Positions 41,262 through 50,886 of a DNA stretch of 64,000 bases are shown piece after piece. The DNA is from Helicobacter felistomachi (GTDB lineage: Bacteria > Campylobacterota > Campylobacteria > Campylobacterales > Helicobacteraceae): the NCBI RefSeq assembly GCF_030296895.1, contig NZ_AP028022.1, forward strand, positions 372,001 to 436,000. The letters run 5' to 3'. Each line of letters starts with the position of its first letter. Position 1 is the first letter of the stretch. Below the pieces are notes generated by a model, which did no database searches, was not told the origin of the DNA, and was given only the letters and a program-made list of their open reading frames with translations. Both the position numbers and the translations under genes were made by a program.

Positions 41262-42177
41262 GCCTTAAACTCTCTAGGAATTTAGGTGTGAGCGTGCTTA
41301 AGGGCAGGGGGTAGGTGTTGTGCGGGTCATTTGTGCTTTGGTTATAAAAGACCTGCCCGCCCTGAGCGTAGCGTTTGAGCTCCAAATCCCCCCCGAAACT
41401 CTCAAAGTCTAAAGCGATGGCTGGGGCGTTGGCGGGCCTAAAATGCAACTCCACATAAGGGGTGTGGGCACTAAAGTCTACAAACCCTGCCCCTTGTATG
41501 CAAAAACGCCCCCTTGTGCGCTGAAATTTCTGTATCTCTATGCATTGTTCTTTGGGGCTGTGGGTGGTGCTTATGGTGTAATCGCTTGCAAAAGCAACGC
41601 TTTTGCTTGGCTGCATGGCTTGGGCTTGTGGCTGTGCTGTTTGCGCCTGTGGCGCAAAAGCAACGCTTTTGCTTGGCTGTGCGCTTAATTTCGCTAAAAG
41701 CGTGTCATTAACCGCCCCCATAGCGTAGGTGGGGGCGGTGGTTTCATAAGTTTTAGGCTGATTGAGAGGAGCTAGGCTTGTTAAATAAAAAGTGCCTTGT
41801 TTGAGGGCAAAGCTGAGTGTGTAGCCCGTGTTCTTAGGGGCGGTGGTGGGCGTGGCGGGGGTGCTCTGCACCAACTCTAGGCGCAATTTGCCCTGCTCTT
41901 TAAAGAGTTTTAAGACATTAAACCCATGCACACAAAAGCCCTTGAAGAGTTGTCCGTTAAAGAGCACCCCCACACAAGCCCCCTTGTTGGCGTGTAGTTG
42001 TCCTAGAGCGGATATAAGGACATAGGGCGCAAATTCAAATTTATCGGCGTGGAAGCGTTGTAAGCTTTCGGGGCTTTTGGCGTTTAAAAACTCTTGTAGC
42101 CAGCTTTTAAGTGTGTTTGTGGGGCTGGCTTGTAAAAATAAAGCACAAGAAAAAAGCATAGAGAAAAAACGGCGCAT
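41254..42177 (-). CDS. Predicted secreted protein, function unknown
   Basis: 307 residues. A signal peptide (MRRFFSMLFSCALFLQASP) is followed by a mixed helical N-terminal domain (LKSWLQEFLNAKSPESLQRF), a strand-rich part and a Gln/Pro/Ala linker with two copies of QPSKSVAFA. The C-terminal ~100 residues form an apparent beta domain (FCIQGAGFVDFSAHTPYVEL). Four or more Cys suggest periplasmic disulfides. ATG at 42175-42177 is preferred to the ATG two codons upstream, which sits inside the AAAGGA site. TATAAT lies at 42199-42204. I do not recognise the family. Confidence 0.7.
   Translation of the reverse strand: MRRFFSMLFSCALFLQASPTNTLKSWLQEFLNAKSPESLQRFHADKFEFAPYVLISALGQLHANKGACVGVLFNGQLFKGFCVHGFNVLKLFKEQGKLRLELVQSTPATPTTAPKNTGYTLSFALKQGTFYLTSLAPLNQPKTYETTAPTYAMGAVNDTLLAKLSAQPSKSVAFAPQAQTAQPQAQAMQPSKSVAFASDYTISTTHSPKEQCIEIQKFQRTRGRFCIQGAGFVDFSAHTPYVELHFRPANAPAIALDFESFGGDLELKRYAQGGQVFYNQSTNDPHNTYPLPLSTLTPKFLESLRLK
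41588..41679. repeat. Two 26-bp direct repeats with internal palindrome
   Basis: An identical 26-base unit occurs at 41588-41613 and 41654-41679. It contains CAAAAGC-AAC-GCTTTTG, able to form a hairpin, and encodes QPSKSVAFA on the minus strand both times. The second copy arose by duplication within the gene linker. Confidence 0.85.
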
Positions 42178-42198
42178 AAACATCCTTTAAAAATCTGC

Positions 42199-42204
42199 AT
42201 TATA
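42199..42204 (-). promoter_or_regulatory. -10 box for the secreted protein gene at 41254
   Basis: TATAAT on the minus strand in TGTATAAT context, 22 bases before the ATG; divergent from the outer membrane protein promoter at 42236. Confidence 0.6.
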
Positions 42205-42235
42205 CAAAAAAACCCATTTACCCCCACTTTTTAGG

Positions 42236-42241
42236 TATAAT
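42236..42241 (+). promoter_or_regulatory. -10 box for the outer membrane protein-ABC operon
   Basis: TATAAT in TAGGTATAAT context. It overlaps the most upstream in-frame ATG (42240), which rules that ATG out as the start. Confidence 0.7.
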
Positions 42242-42266
42242 GAGCCATTTTATGTTGGGATGGTGT

Positions 42267-43484
42267 ATGCGCCGTTGTCTTTTGGGTTTGTCTTTTTTAA
42301 TGTCCCCCTTATTGTCGACAGAGATACGGCTCGATCCCTTTGGGTATTTAGGGATGATTTACAGCCAAGGGTTAGAGCACAAGGGGCATGGGTATGTGGG
42401 CTTTGATGCCCGGGTGGGGACAAACTTTGCTTTCAACAATGGTTGGGCATTTGGGATTGGCGCAATAGGGGCATGGAATGTGTGGAGCAAAAACAAGAAG
42501 TTCCAACCCATTGTCAGTATCGGCAATGTCCTGGGCAGTGTAGGAGGCAGCATGCTTCCCTATCTTAGCATGGGCGACATTTCAGACGCGTATGTTAAAT
42601 ACGACACCAAAAGGCTCAAATTCGCTTTGGGGCGCTTTGACACCAACTTTGTGGACTTTGATTGGATACAGGGCAATATTCAAGGCGCGAGCTTGTATAT
42701 GCACCGCTACGATTGGACCTATTGGGGCATTTTCATGGACTCCATGCTCTACAATGGCTATCAAGGCAATGACCTACAAGGCCCACGCATCGCCACGGGG
42801 ATCAACGCTCTAGCGTCCTACGACCCTGTGTCTAAGAAAAAATATGTGGGTGGAGAGGTTGTGGCGTTTGGCACGAGCTACGAACACAAGGGTTTTAAAA
42901 TCTCCCCCTTTTTCCTTGCCGACTCGCATTTGCCCATGACCCGCACACCCCTCATCCAAGTGGGCTTTAAGTTCCAGTACTTTGCACAGCTGCCTAAGGG
43001 CTTTAAGTCTTACACCATCGTGCATGGCATTTACCAGCATGGCAACACGGACGCGGTTAGGGGCAACAATGAAGCGGGTTTGGTGATGGTGGATCAAACC
43101 TTCATGTACAAAATCCTCAACTTTGGCCTGGGGGCTTATGGCGTGCCTGCCCCGAATAAAAAGGGTTTTTTTTGGTCCTTCAACGACAAGACGAAGTTCT
43201 ATGGCCGTGGCATTAATGCGATGGGTGTGCCCGCCATTTATTTTGCCAACGCCACCGTCACGGGCTACATCTTTGGCGGACTAAAGACCAATCGGGTGCG
43301 GATGGATGCGATGGTCGCCTTTGGAGATTATCAAGAGTATTCGCTGATGACAAATTACAAGGTGTGGCAGTCTAAACAAATGATTTTAGATGCGGGGCTG
43401 GGTTATGTCTACTCTTACTCAAATAAAGTGAAAAACACGATCGGCAACTCATCTTTTGTGCTTTTCACAAAGTTTTCCTACTGA
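42267..43484 (+). CDS. Outer membrane beta-barrel protein, Hof/porin-like
   Basis: 405 residues from ATG 42267, chosen because the promoter -10 covers 42240 and the MRRCLLGLSFLMSPLLST signal peptide begins there. After the signal, the sequence is a chain of short amphipathic strands with many aromatic residues (YGYLGMIY, HGYVGFDARVG, FALGRFDTNFVDFDW, YTIVHGIYQHGN) and ends FVLFTKFSY, a typical BAM C-terminal strand with aromatic last residue. The RFDTNFVDFDWIQGNIQGASL stretch recalls Helicobacter Hof proteins and Campylobacter MOMP-like porins. Its stop overlaps the next ABC ATPase gene (TGATG), suggesting a joint transport role. Confidence 0.75.
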   Translation: MRRCLLGLSFLMSPLLSTEIRLDPFGYLGMIYSQGLEHKGHGYVGFDARVGTNFAFNNGWAFGIGAIGAWNVWSKNKKFQPIVSIGNVLGSVGGSMLPYLSMGDISDAYVKYDTKRLKFALGRFDTNFVDFDWIQGNIQGASLYMHRYDWTYWGIFMDSMLYNGYQGNDLQGPRIATGINALASYDPVSKKKYVGGEVVAFGTSYEHKGFKISPFFLADSHLPMTRTPLIQVGFKFQYFAQLPKGFKSYTIVHGIYQHGNTDAVRGNNEAGLVMVDQTFMYKILNFGLGAYGVPAPNKKGFFWSFNDKTKFYGRGINAMGVPAIYFANATVTGYIFGGLKTNRVRMDAMVAFGDYQEYSLMTNYKVWQSKQMILDAGLGYVYSYSNKVKNTIGNSSFVLFTKFSY

Positions 43485-44170
43485 TGTTAGTTGTTGAGAA
43501 TTTGAGTAAAAACTATGGCTCTAAGATCGTGTTGCATGGCATAAATTTTAACCTTGAAAGTGGACAGATTGTCGGTTTGCTCGGGGCTAATGGGGCAGGC
43601 AAAAGCTCGCTGTTAAAGATTTTAGCAGGACTTTTGAGAGAACATGGTGGGTCTGTGAGCCTACATGGGCAGCCCATAGGGCTAGAGAGCAAGAAAATCA
43701 CCGCCTATTGCCCCGATCGCCCCATTTACCCGCAAAGCCACACTGCCTTAAATCTCTTGCATTTATGCGCCGACTTCTTTAGCGATTTTGACAAGGACAA
43801 GGCACTAGGCTTGATGGAGCGCTTTAAATTGCCCCCAGATTCACCCTTTAAGTCCCTATCTAAAGGGCAAAAAGAACGCTTGCAACTCATCTTTACTTTG
43901 AGCCGTAGGGCACAACTCTTTTTACTTGATGAGCCACTAGGCGGGATTGACCCCCTCGGGCGGCAAGAGGTTTTGGATTTAATCACACAAGAAAAGGGGC
44001 AAGAGAGTGCCATACTCATTGCCACGCACCTAGTGCATGACATACAAGATTGCCTAGACAAGGCGTTGTTTTTACAAAATGGGGGGTTGATCGCCTTTGA
44101 AGATGCTGCCACACTTAAAAGTAGGCATGGAAGCGTGGAGCGGGCCTATAAGGATTTGATGCATGTTTAA
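43484..44170 (+). CDS. ABC transporter ATP-binding protein
   Basis: 228 residues. Walker A GLLGANGAGKSSLL, Q-loop near TAYCPDRP, signature SLSKGQKERLQLIF, Walker B LFLLDEPLGGIDP, and switch His in LIATHLVHD. Similar in type to single-ATPase exporters of the YtrB/CcmA class. ATG overlaps the upstream outer membrane protein stop by one base, and its own end overlaps the permease start by 8 bases, so the three are probably translated together. Substrate unknown. Confidence 0.9.
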   Translation: MLVVENLSKNYGSKIVLHGINFNLESGQIVGLLGANGAGKSSLLKILAGLLREHGGSVSLHGQPIGLESKKITAYCPDRPIYPQSHTALNLLHLCADFFSDFDKDKALGLMERFKLPPDSPFKSLSKGQKERLQLIFTLSRRAQLFLLDEPLGGIDPLGRQEVLDLITQEKGQESAILIATHLVHDIQDCLDKALFLQNGGLIAFEDAATLKSRHGSVERAYKDLMHV

Positions 44171-44918
44171 AATCTTTAAGTACGACTTTTTAGAGAATTA
44201 CACCCCCATTGTGGGGACTTTGGCGTTTCTCGTCCTTTGTTGGGTGTTTTTGAGTCAAAAAGAAGGCAATGTTTTGGTGTTTCTCATGGCAAACTTCTTG
44301 TTGTTCTTGGGTAGTGGGGTCTTGCTTGTGCTGATTTTTACCGCTGCGGTGCGCTCCACCCAACAAAAACTCTTTGGGGCTGAAGGTTACTTTACTTTTA
44401 GCCTGCCTTTAAGCATAGACGCGATTTTGGGGGCAAAAATTGCGGTCAACCTCACTTGGGTGCTCTTAAGCATAGTGGGCTTTTTTTTGGCATTGTTTTT
44501 GGCGTATTTATGCCACACCAAAGCCCCCTCTCTTAGCGATTTAAGCCCGCAGGGTTTGCCCTATGTCTTAAACGCTTTGGGGCTGTTCTTGCTCTTTTGG
44601 CTGCTCTTGTATTTAAAACTGCTCTTGGTGCTGACCTTGTTAAACATAGGGCATTTTAAACGCCTCCCTAAGCTCACGGGGTTGGTGTTCTTTGTGGGGA
44701 TCAGCTTTGCGCTCTCTTTGCCCTCGCAAATCTTGCAAAAGTTACTTCTAAGCCCCAAAAATGCGATTTTGCAAGACAGCTACCTGGCCTTTTATGCGAA
44801 TTTCTTTTTCCTAGATACCTCCACCACCGCTCTTTTCTTGGGGCTAGAGTTTTTCAAGGCAGGGTTGCTGTATGCCATCACCCGTTGGCTGTTGGTGCAT
44901 AAACTTGCGTTAGAATAA
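44163..44918 (+). CDS. ABC transporter permease
   Basis: 251 residues with about six membrane helices (for example IVGTLAFLVLCWVFLSQ, LLLFWLLLYLKLLLVL and GLVFFVGISFALSLPS). Organised like ABC-2 type membrane subunits that pair with the ATPase just upstream. RSTQQKLFGAEGYFTFSLPL resembles the segment that contacts the ATPase in ABC-2 exporters. Confidence 0.82.
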   Translation: MFKIFKYDFLENYTPIVGTLAFLVLCWVFLSQKEGNVLVFLMANFLLFLGSGVLLVLIFTAAVRSTQQKLFGAEGYFTFSLPLSIDAILGAKIAVNLTWVLLSIVGFFLALFLAYLCHTKAPSLSDLSPQGLPYVLNALGLFLLFWLLLYLKLLLVLTLLNIGHFKRLPKLTGLVFFVGISFALSLPSQILQKLLLSPKNAILQDSYLAFYANFFFLDTSTTALFLGLEFFKAGLLYAITRWLLVHKLALE

Positions 44919-44932
44919 GAGAAAGGCAACAC

Positions 44933-45229
44933 ATGCAAAGATTTTACATTTGGCTTTTTTTAGGCTTATTTAGTGTTTCACACGCCCAAAGTGGGTATTG
45001 TAGCTCCAATTGCGAAGGCACACCAAGCGAAAGGCTCGCCCCTATGGAGTTTCATTTTGACTTTGTGCGCTCGGTGGATCACTTCTTAAAGCACCCCAAA
45101 GCCCGCCTACGCACGCTGAGACACTGCCACGAAGCGTTCACTTCCACTGCTAGAATCAACACCATCACCAACTCATTTAGGGTGAATTGCAACCATGCCC
45201 TGGAGGCGCAAAAGTTAGTGCAACCCTAA
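44933..45229 (+). CDS. Small secreted protein with four cysteines
   Basis: 98 residues. Signal peptide FYIWLFLGLFSVSHA is cleaved to leave an ~80-residue mature protein with Cys at SGYCSSNCEG, LRHCHEA and RVNCNHA, likely forming two disulfides. It starts 14 bases after the permease gene with AGAAAGG upstream, so it probably belongs to the transporter operon. No family recognised. Confidence 0.65.
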   Translation: MQRFYIWLFLGLFSVSHAQSGYCSSNCEGTPSERLAPMEFHFDFVRSVDHFLKHPKARLRTLRHCHEAFTSTARINTITNSFRVNCNHALEAQKLVQP

Positions 45230-45240
45230 GCTATCTATGC

Positions 45241-45246
45241 TACAAT
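45241..45246 (+). promoter_or_regulatory. Possible -10 box for dnaN
   Basis: TACAAT, 27 bases before the dnaN ATG, just after the stop of the small secreted protein. Confidence 0.45.
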
Positions 45247-45272
45247 AGGCCCTTTTCACATAAAGGACATTG

Positions 45273-46355
45273 ATGCAATTAACCATTGACAAGACATGTT
45301 TAGAAAGGGCATTGCAACATTTGGTGGCGTTCACGGACCGCAAAGACCTTGCCAACATCGCCTCCCACGTTTGCTTAGAAGCCAAAAATGGGGGACTGCG
45401 TTTAGAAGCCAACGACCTAGAAATGGGGCTTTGCCTACACCTAGAAGCCGCCATTGTTCAAGAAGGGAGCGCCACTTTTAACGCCAAGCACTTTTTAGAC
45501 ATTGCCTCTAAACTAGAAAATGGGGATTTGTGCTTAGAAGCGGACAGCGACTTTGTGCATGTGCGCTTTAAACGTTCTAAATTCAAACTCCCCTTGTTTG
45601 ACCGCAACGACTTTCCGGCCTTTCCTAGCCACGAAAACCTGCCCTTTTTGCACTTTGGCGACAGTACTCTTAGCGAGTATTTTAAAAAGCTTGCCCCTGT
45701 GATTAAAACCAACGCCTCCAAATACGAATTTGGTGGGGTTTTAATGGTGCTGAAAGAAAATTTAGAGTTAGCTGCCACAGACACGAGACGTTTGTCCTTG
45801 GTGCACATGGATGCCGACAACATGCCCGCACAAGCTCTCATGACAGAGTACATTTTGCCTAAGCGGGCGATGCTAGAGATCAGTAAGCTCTTTGAAAGCG
45901 ACTTTGACATGTTTTATGAGCCCAAAGACCCAAGCATGCTCTTCTTTAAAAATGACGAAATGGTGCTTTACTCTAAGCTCATTGGGGGCAAATACCCCAA
46001 CTACGAGGCGATTTTCCCTAAAGAGTTCGCCCATAGCTTTGATTTAGAAACCCAAAGCTTTAAAGAAGCCATCCAAATCACAAGCGCGCTCAGCCCCACG
46101 ACTAAAATTGTGTTTTACCCCGAGCGCATAGAATTTGAGTCGCTAGAAAACGAGAGCCCGAGCTTTTCTAGCACTTCCATAGAGGCCAAGACTCCCCTAG
46201 AGGGCTTTGAGTTACAAGCCCACGCCCGCCACTTATTAGACGCTTTAAACACCTCCACAAGCGCGAACTTCACGCTTTCACTCAACCAAAACACCGACCC
46301 TTTTTTGGTGGAAAAAGACGGTTTTAAGACCCTGATCATGCCCTTTGTGTCCTAA
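45273..46355 (+). CDS. dnaN: DNA polymerase III sliding clamp (beta subunit)
   Basis: 360 residues of three repeated clamp domains. Family segments: KDLANIASHVCLEAKNGGLRL, LAATDTRRLSLVHM and the C-terminal DPFLVEKDGFKTLIMPFVS, which replaces the usual MPMR/L ending. ATG at 45273 after AAAGGACATTG; an in-frame TTG one codon earlier is unlikely. Slightly shorter than the H. pylori clamp. gyrB does not follow; the next gene converges and overlaps by 4 bases. Confidence 0.95.
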   Translation: MQLTIDKTCLERALQHLVAFTDRKDLANIASHVCLEAKNGGLRLEANDLEMGLCLHLEAAIVQEGSATFNAKHFLDIASKLENGDLCLEADSDFVHVRFKRSKFKLPLFDRNDFPAFPSHENLPFLHFGDSTLSEYFKKLAPVIKTNASKYEFGGVLMVLKENLELAATDTRRLSLVHMDADNMPAQALMTEYILPKRAMLEISKLFESDFDMFYEPKDPSMLFFKNDEMVLYSKLIGGKYPNYEAIFPKEFAHSFDLETQSFKEAIQITSALSPTTKIVFYPERIEFESLENESPSFSSTSIEAKTPLEGFELQAHARHLLDALNTSTSANFTLSLNQNTDPFLVEKDGFKTLIMPFVS

Positions 46356-47678
46356 AGGGCAATGACTACACTAGAAAAATGTGTGTAGGTCACAAAGGCT
46401 TTATTGCCCCCCTTTTGGGCGAATTTGACATGCTTTTTTTGCGTGTAGTCGATCGCCACTTTTAGGGCTTGCTGGCTCTCGTTGGCGTAAGCGAGTTTGG
46501 CAAGCAAGTGGCAGGCCTTGTGAAGTAGGCTAGCTGAGGGGTGGTTAGGGTGGTTGAAAAGCAGCATGTGTGCGCTGGGCTTGTCCTTAATGTGCGCCCA
46601 AGTGTCCCCACTGCGCCCCGCCTTGAGCAAGGCGCGGTTTTCATTTTCATTGCGCCCAATCCCCACTCTGACCCCCTCAATCTCAAAACTCTCCCAACTG
46701 CTCGGCTTTTTGTGCTTGCTCTGTTTGCTGGGGGTAAGCACTTTTAAATCTTCTAAGTTGCTTTGGGGCAATAGGGCGATTTTGGCTTGCAAAAAGGCGA
46801 TTTTGGACTCTAAATTCTCTTGTTGGGTGGCAATGTGGCGTGCCCTTTGTTGGCATTTTTTGGCTTCTTTAAAAAGTTTATTGGCGGCATCGCTCAAGCT
46901 TCTAGAGTTTTTAGGCAGGGGGATATTTTCATTTTCTAAACACAGCACGCCTTGATACAAGCTTTGAGGCTCTAGTGCGTGCAGGTGGCACAAGATTAAG
47001 GACGCTTGGCGTTGCTTGAGGTGGCTTAAAGTTTCTAGCTCTTTGGGGCTTGAGAGGGTGTTTAAAATGGCTTTTAAGCTTTCTTGTTTCTTAAGCCATG
47101 TGTTTTTGAGGCTCTTTCTTTGGCTCTCTAATTGTTTGTTTGTGGTTTGCGTGTGTAAGTCTTGCAAGGCTTGTAGCAACGCGGGGGTGTCTAGGGCTTC
47201 TTGGGGGGGCGCTTAAAGGGGCGTTTTTCAAGGGGGCTAAAAGGGTGTTTTTGAGCACAGGGCGCACACTTTGCTCTAGCGACACAAAATGCAAGGCCTC
47301 CAACACCACACCCTGGGGGCTTAGTAAAATGGCGTTGCTGTGCTTGCCCGTAAATTCTAAATGCAGCACGCTTTGGACTTTTTTATAGCTTGTGGCACAC
47401 TCTAAGACAATCTTTAAAATGCGGTCTTCATTCTCTAAAAAGCAATCTAGGATTTTGGCATTGCTGGCATAACGCTCTAAAGCAAGGTTAAAAGGGGTCT
47501 TTGAGAGCTCTAAAGGCGTGGGGTCTAGGTAAATGTGGCTAGTGCCCTTTTGCATGCAGGCTTTAAAGGGGTGGTTTGGGGTGTCTAGGCTTAAAGTCTG
47601 TTGGGCGTGGCGGATGGTGATTTTGGGCTGCGCTTTTAGCAGGTTTGCAAAGGCAGATAACAAGGCATAAGAGATCAT
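46352..47678 (-). pseudogene. NFACT/RqcH-family (fibronectin-binding annotated) protein, frameshifted
   Basis: The N-terminal half (195 residues from ATG 47676-47678) carries NFACT-N features such as FNLALERYASNAKILD and LHLEFTGKHSNAILLS. It is out of frame with the C-terminal half, a coiled coil followed by NFACT-R: VRVGIGRNENENRALLK, SGDTWAHIKDKPSAHMLL and the end VTYTHFSSVVIAL. The switch falls at a C7 run in the coding strand (plus-strand G7, 47203-47209); C6 restores 441 residues, near the H. pylori HP1392 length. RqcH relatives tag stalled nascent chains on 50S subunits; old annotation calls them fibronectin-binding. Overlaps recN (ATGA). Confidence 0.88.
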
Positions 47679-49144
47679 GGCCTTGGCTTTAACTTCATTT
47701 TAGCGTAAGCGATGGCCTCCTTACCCAGGTTGGCATCCACCATGCGGGCGATCTCTAGGGTCTGCTCCTCTTTATTGAGGGATTTTACGCAAGTCTGCTT
47801 GTTGTGAGGATAGACTAAAAAATGCTTGTCGGCCAAAGCGGGCAAATGGGGGGCGTGTGAGATGGCAATGATTTGGTAATTCTTGCTGAGCTCCTTTAAA
47901 ATCTCCGCCACACATGCACTCTCTTGCCCGCTTAAATTCGTGTCTAGCTCGTCTACAAAAATCGTTTGCCCTCCTTTGGCTCTTTTGTGCGCCTTGAGGG
48001 CTAATAGGCTTAAACGCAAACGGTTGTACTCGCCCGCGCTGATATTTGCGCTCTTGGTGCTTGCAAGGCAGAGCTCTAGGCTTTCAAGTCCGCTTGCACT
48101 TAAGGGCGTGGCTTTGAGCTCTAAGGTGGGGGGTTTTAACAAGAGCTTGTTGGTGTAGCTTTGTAAATCCACTTGCATTTGGGCTAAATGCGCTTGGCGT
48201 TGCTCTTTAAGTTGCAGGGCTAAACGCAAACTCTCTTGTTCTAATTGGGCGCAATTTTGCTGGCTTTCTTGCAACAACTCTTGATGCCGGCTGTAATCCT
48301 TGCAACTTGCCCGAAGTTGCTCTAATCTCTCCCTAACCCTAGCCAAACTCCCATACTTTTTCACCACCCCCCCTAGACGGCTGATCTCATCTAATAGGGC
48401 TTCAATGTCTAGGGCCTCCAACTCTTCCAGGGCGTGCTGGGTGTCTAGCAAGAAGTCTTGCGCTTCACTTAAGAGTTGGTTTAGGGCGTTGGCTTGGCTT
48501 TCAGGCAATGCCTTAGAGATTTTGCTCGCCTGCTCTAGGGCTTCTAGGGCATCTCTGACCTCTATGCTCTGCTTTTCTTGCATTTGGTGCGCTTTTTTGC
48601 GCTCTAATAGCCTCTCATACGCCCCATCGCTCAAGTCCAACGACTGCAACTTAGACAGCTCAAAGCGGGCCAACTCGGCTTGCAGGTCTAGGTTCGCGCC
48701 CGCAGCTTGCAAGGTCTTTAGCTGTGCTTGGGCTTCTTGGTACTTAGCATACCCCTTTTGAAAGCTCTCTAATAAGTCGGGGGGGCTGTAGCTATCAAGC
48801 AGGCTTAAAAGAAAATGGGGTTGCAACTCTTGGGCTTGCTTGTAGCTGGAGATATGTAAAATCAGGGGGGTGAAACTCTCTTGTAATGCCTTTTTGGTGG
48901 TGGGTTTGTTATCTAGGGTGTAGAGACTCTTTTTGTCCTTGGTGGCGTGGATTTTGCCCTGCTTCCACTTGGCCTTAAGGCTCTTAGCCTGCAGGGGTCT
49001 AAGCCCCACACTAGCAAGAATGCCCCCCACCAGCACGCTTTTACCGCTCCCGCTCGCCCCGCTAATGACATTTAAATGCGGGCTAAACTCCAGTTTTGCC
49101 CTGGCAAAAACAAGCCCACCTAGGATTTCTAAACTCTCAATCAC
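47675..49144 (-). CDS. recN: DNA repair protein RecN
   Basis: 489 residues, somewhat shorter than typical. SMC-like design: Walker A ISGASGSGKSVLVGGIL at the N-terminus, a long coiled coil, then ISAGEYNRLRLSLLAL as the signature region and Walker B TIFVDELDTNLSGQES with AISHAPHLPALAD. It works in double-strand break repair. GTG start at 49142-49144 overlaps the AAA ATPase stop. Same recN-HP1392 pairing as in H. pylori. Confidence 0.92.
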   Translation of the reverse strand: MIESLEILGGLVFARAKLEFSPHLNVISGASGSGKSVLVGGILASVGLRPLQAKSLKAKWKQGKIHATKDKKSLYTLDNKPTTKKALQESFTPLILHISSYKQAQELQPHFLLSLLDSYSPPDLLESFQKGYAKYQEAQAQLKTLQAAGANLDLQAELARFELSKLQSLDLSDGAYERLLERKKAHQMQEKQSIEVRDALEALEQASKISKALPESQANALNQLLSEAQDFLLDTQHALEELEALDIEALLDEISRLGGVVKKYGSLARVRERLEQLRASCKDYSRHQELLQESQQNCAQLEQESLRLALQLKEQRQAHLAQMQVDLQSYTNKLLLKPPTLELKATPLSASGLESLELCLASTKSANISAGEYNRLRLSLLALKAHKRAKGGQTIFVDELDTNLSGQESACVAEILKELSKNYQIIAISHAPHLPALADKHFLVYPHNKQTCVKSLNKEEQTLEIARMVDANLGKEAIAYAKMKLKPRP

Positions 49145-50886
49145 CGCCCCACTCCAAAGCCGATATTTTTCGTTGTGTCAAAATTGCCCCGCTTTTCTTT
49201 GACAATCTCGCCCACAAAATCCCCTAGGCTAAACTTGGGATCTTGGTAGGTGGCGACCTTGTAGGCGGTGTTTTTCACCACTAGGGCGATTTGTCCCCCG
49301 CTTAGGGCGTGTTTGGCGAGCTCTTTGGCTAGGCTCTTGGCATTTTCAGGCGGGGCGTAGGGGGCGTTCTTGGGTAGATACTTCTCCCATAGTTGCACGC
49401 GTTGCTCGAAGGTGGGGAGTCTAAACTCAATCTTGTGGTTAAAGCGGCGGGAGAAGGCGGTGTCTAGGGTTTCTAATAAATTCGTGGTGGCAATGAGCAC
49501 CCCTTCAAACTTTTCAATTTGGTGCAAAAAGATATTTTGCATTTGGTTATGCATTTTGTCCGCCCCACTGCTGGCGGTGGTGCGGGTGCTTAAGAATTGG
49601 TCGGCTTCGTCTAAAAACAAAATAGGGGGGTTCTTGCACTGCTTGGCGATTTTTTGGTAGTCGTCAAAGATTTTACGCACATTTTTCTCCGACTCGCCCA
49701 CATACATAGATAGGATTTTAGAACAATCAAAGCCCAACACTTCTTTTTTCAGGCTTTTGGCAAGGGCTAATGCGCTCATGGTCTTGCCCGTGCCCGGCGG
49801 TCCATAGAAAATGATTTTGGCATCAACGTCCTTATGGTTTTTCTTTTCAATCCCCCACTCTTTTAACCGTTGTTGCATTTGCGGGTCTATTTGCTTGCGT
49901 AAAATCTCTAGGGTTTCTTTAGTCTTCTGGCTTAAAACCACCGCGTCTAAGCCTTCTTTAGGCTCAAGGACCTCAAATATGTCGCTGTCTTTGAGGATAT
50001 GTTTTAAAGTGGTGTTCGTGCGTGGGGGCGTGGGGGCGGTGATGGTCTCAAGCACGATGTCTTTTAAAAAAAATTGGCGCACGAGCCCATTTTCAAAGGG
50101 GTCTAAAAGCTCTTCATAGTCCATAATCTTTTTTTTAATCAGCGGGCTTAGTGGGCTTAGTAAATACGCACTCTCCACACTGCTACCCCCATTTGCGCTC
50201 AAAAGTTGCATGAGATTTTGGTGTTGGTTGAGGGTGTCCTCATCCTTAATAAAGTCTCTTGCATTGTAAGCATCCTTTAAGAGCGCAAAGAACAGCAAGG
50301 TTTCTTTAGGATTTAAATGGTGCTTGTTTAAAAACTTTTGCACGGCTAGGGGGCTTTGCGTGGCTTGGGTACGGGCGTTGATTTTATGCTCCAAAAGGCA
50401 TAAATCTTCTTGGAGTTTGGATTGCCCCCTTAAGCCCACCTTTTGGATTTTTTGCAAAATCTCAATCTTTAAAAACCAATCGTTGAAGTAGTCTAAATGG
50501 TCGCTATAAGGCGTGATCTCTAAAAAGGCGTGCTTGGTGTGCCCGTTTTCAGCAAGCTTAAAAAAGTGGTGGCTCAAAGAGAGCGCGCTGTCAAACAACT
50601 CTAAGAGCAACACCTCTTGCCGTCTTGCCCGCTTCTCTTGCACCACCCACTCCAAATCTAAAAGATTTTTCACGCAAGACAAGTAGGGCAAGGCTTTGTC
50701 TTCTTTGGCCTTAAACAGGGTTTCTAGCAAGTCGGCAACTTCTATATCGCTCTGCCCTTTGAGATATTGCGTGGCTAAGTATTGCAAAATACGCCCTTCT
50801 TTAGGGCTACACTTGAGGGCGTAAAAAATACGGGCCTTGCAAATGTCCTTAGCGTGGATAAAGTCCAAAAAGTAGTTTGTATTCAT
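49141..50886 (-). CDS. AAA+ ATPase, function unknown
   Basis: 581 residues. The N-terminal ~330 residues are helical without known motif. The C-terminal AAA+ module has Walker [21 protein letters not shown], Walker [17 protein letters not shown], sensor 1 [12 protein letters not shown], and the arginine finger [10 protein letters not shown]. The [15 protein letters not shown] end is the sensor 2 helix. This layout is shared with a group of epsilonproteobacterial ATP-binding proteins annotated as hypothetical. Tightly packed between der and recN (4-base overlaps on both sides), so translation is probably coupled. Confidence 0.85.
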   Translation of the reverse strand: MNTNYFLDFIHAKDICKARIFYALKCSPKEGRILQYLATQYLKGQSDIEVADLLETLFKAKEDKALPYLSCVKNLLDLEWVVQEKRARRQEVLLLELFDSALSLSHHFFKLAENGHTKHAFLEITPYSDHLDYFNDWFLKIEILQKIQKVGLRGQSKLQEDLCLLEHKINARTQATQSPLAVQKFLNKHHLNPKETLLFFALLKDAYNARDFIKDEDTLNQHQNLMQLLSANGGSSVESAYLLSPLSPLIKKKIMDYEELLDPFENGLVRQFFLKDIVLETITAPTPPRTNTTLKHILKDSDIFEVLEPKEGLDAVVLSQKTKETLEILRKQIDPQMQQRLKEWGIEKKNHKDVDAKIIFYGPPGTGKTMSALALAKSLKKEVLGFDCSKILSMYVGESEKNVRKIFDDYQKIAKQCKNPPILFLDEADQFLSTRTTASSGADKMHNQMQNIFLHQIEKFEGVLIATTNLLETLDTAFSRRFNHKIEFRLPTFEQRVQLWEKYLPKNAPYAPPENAKSLAKELAKHALSGGQIALVVKNTAYKVATYQDPKFSLGDFVGEIVKEKRGNFDTTKNIGFGVGR

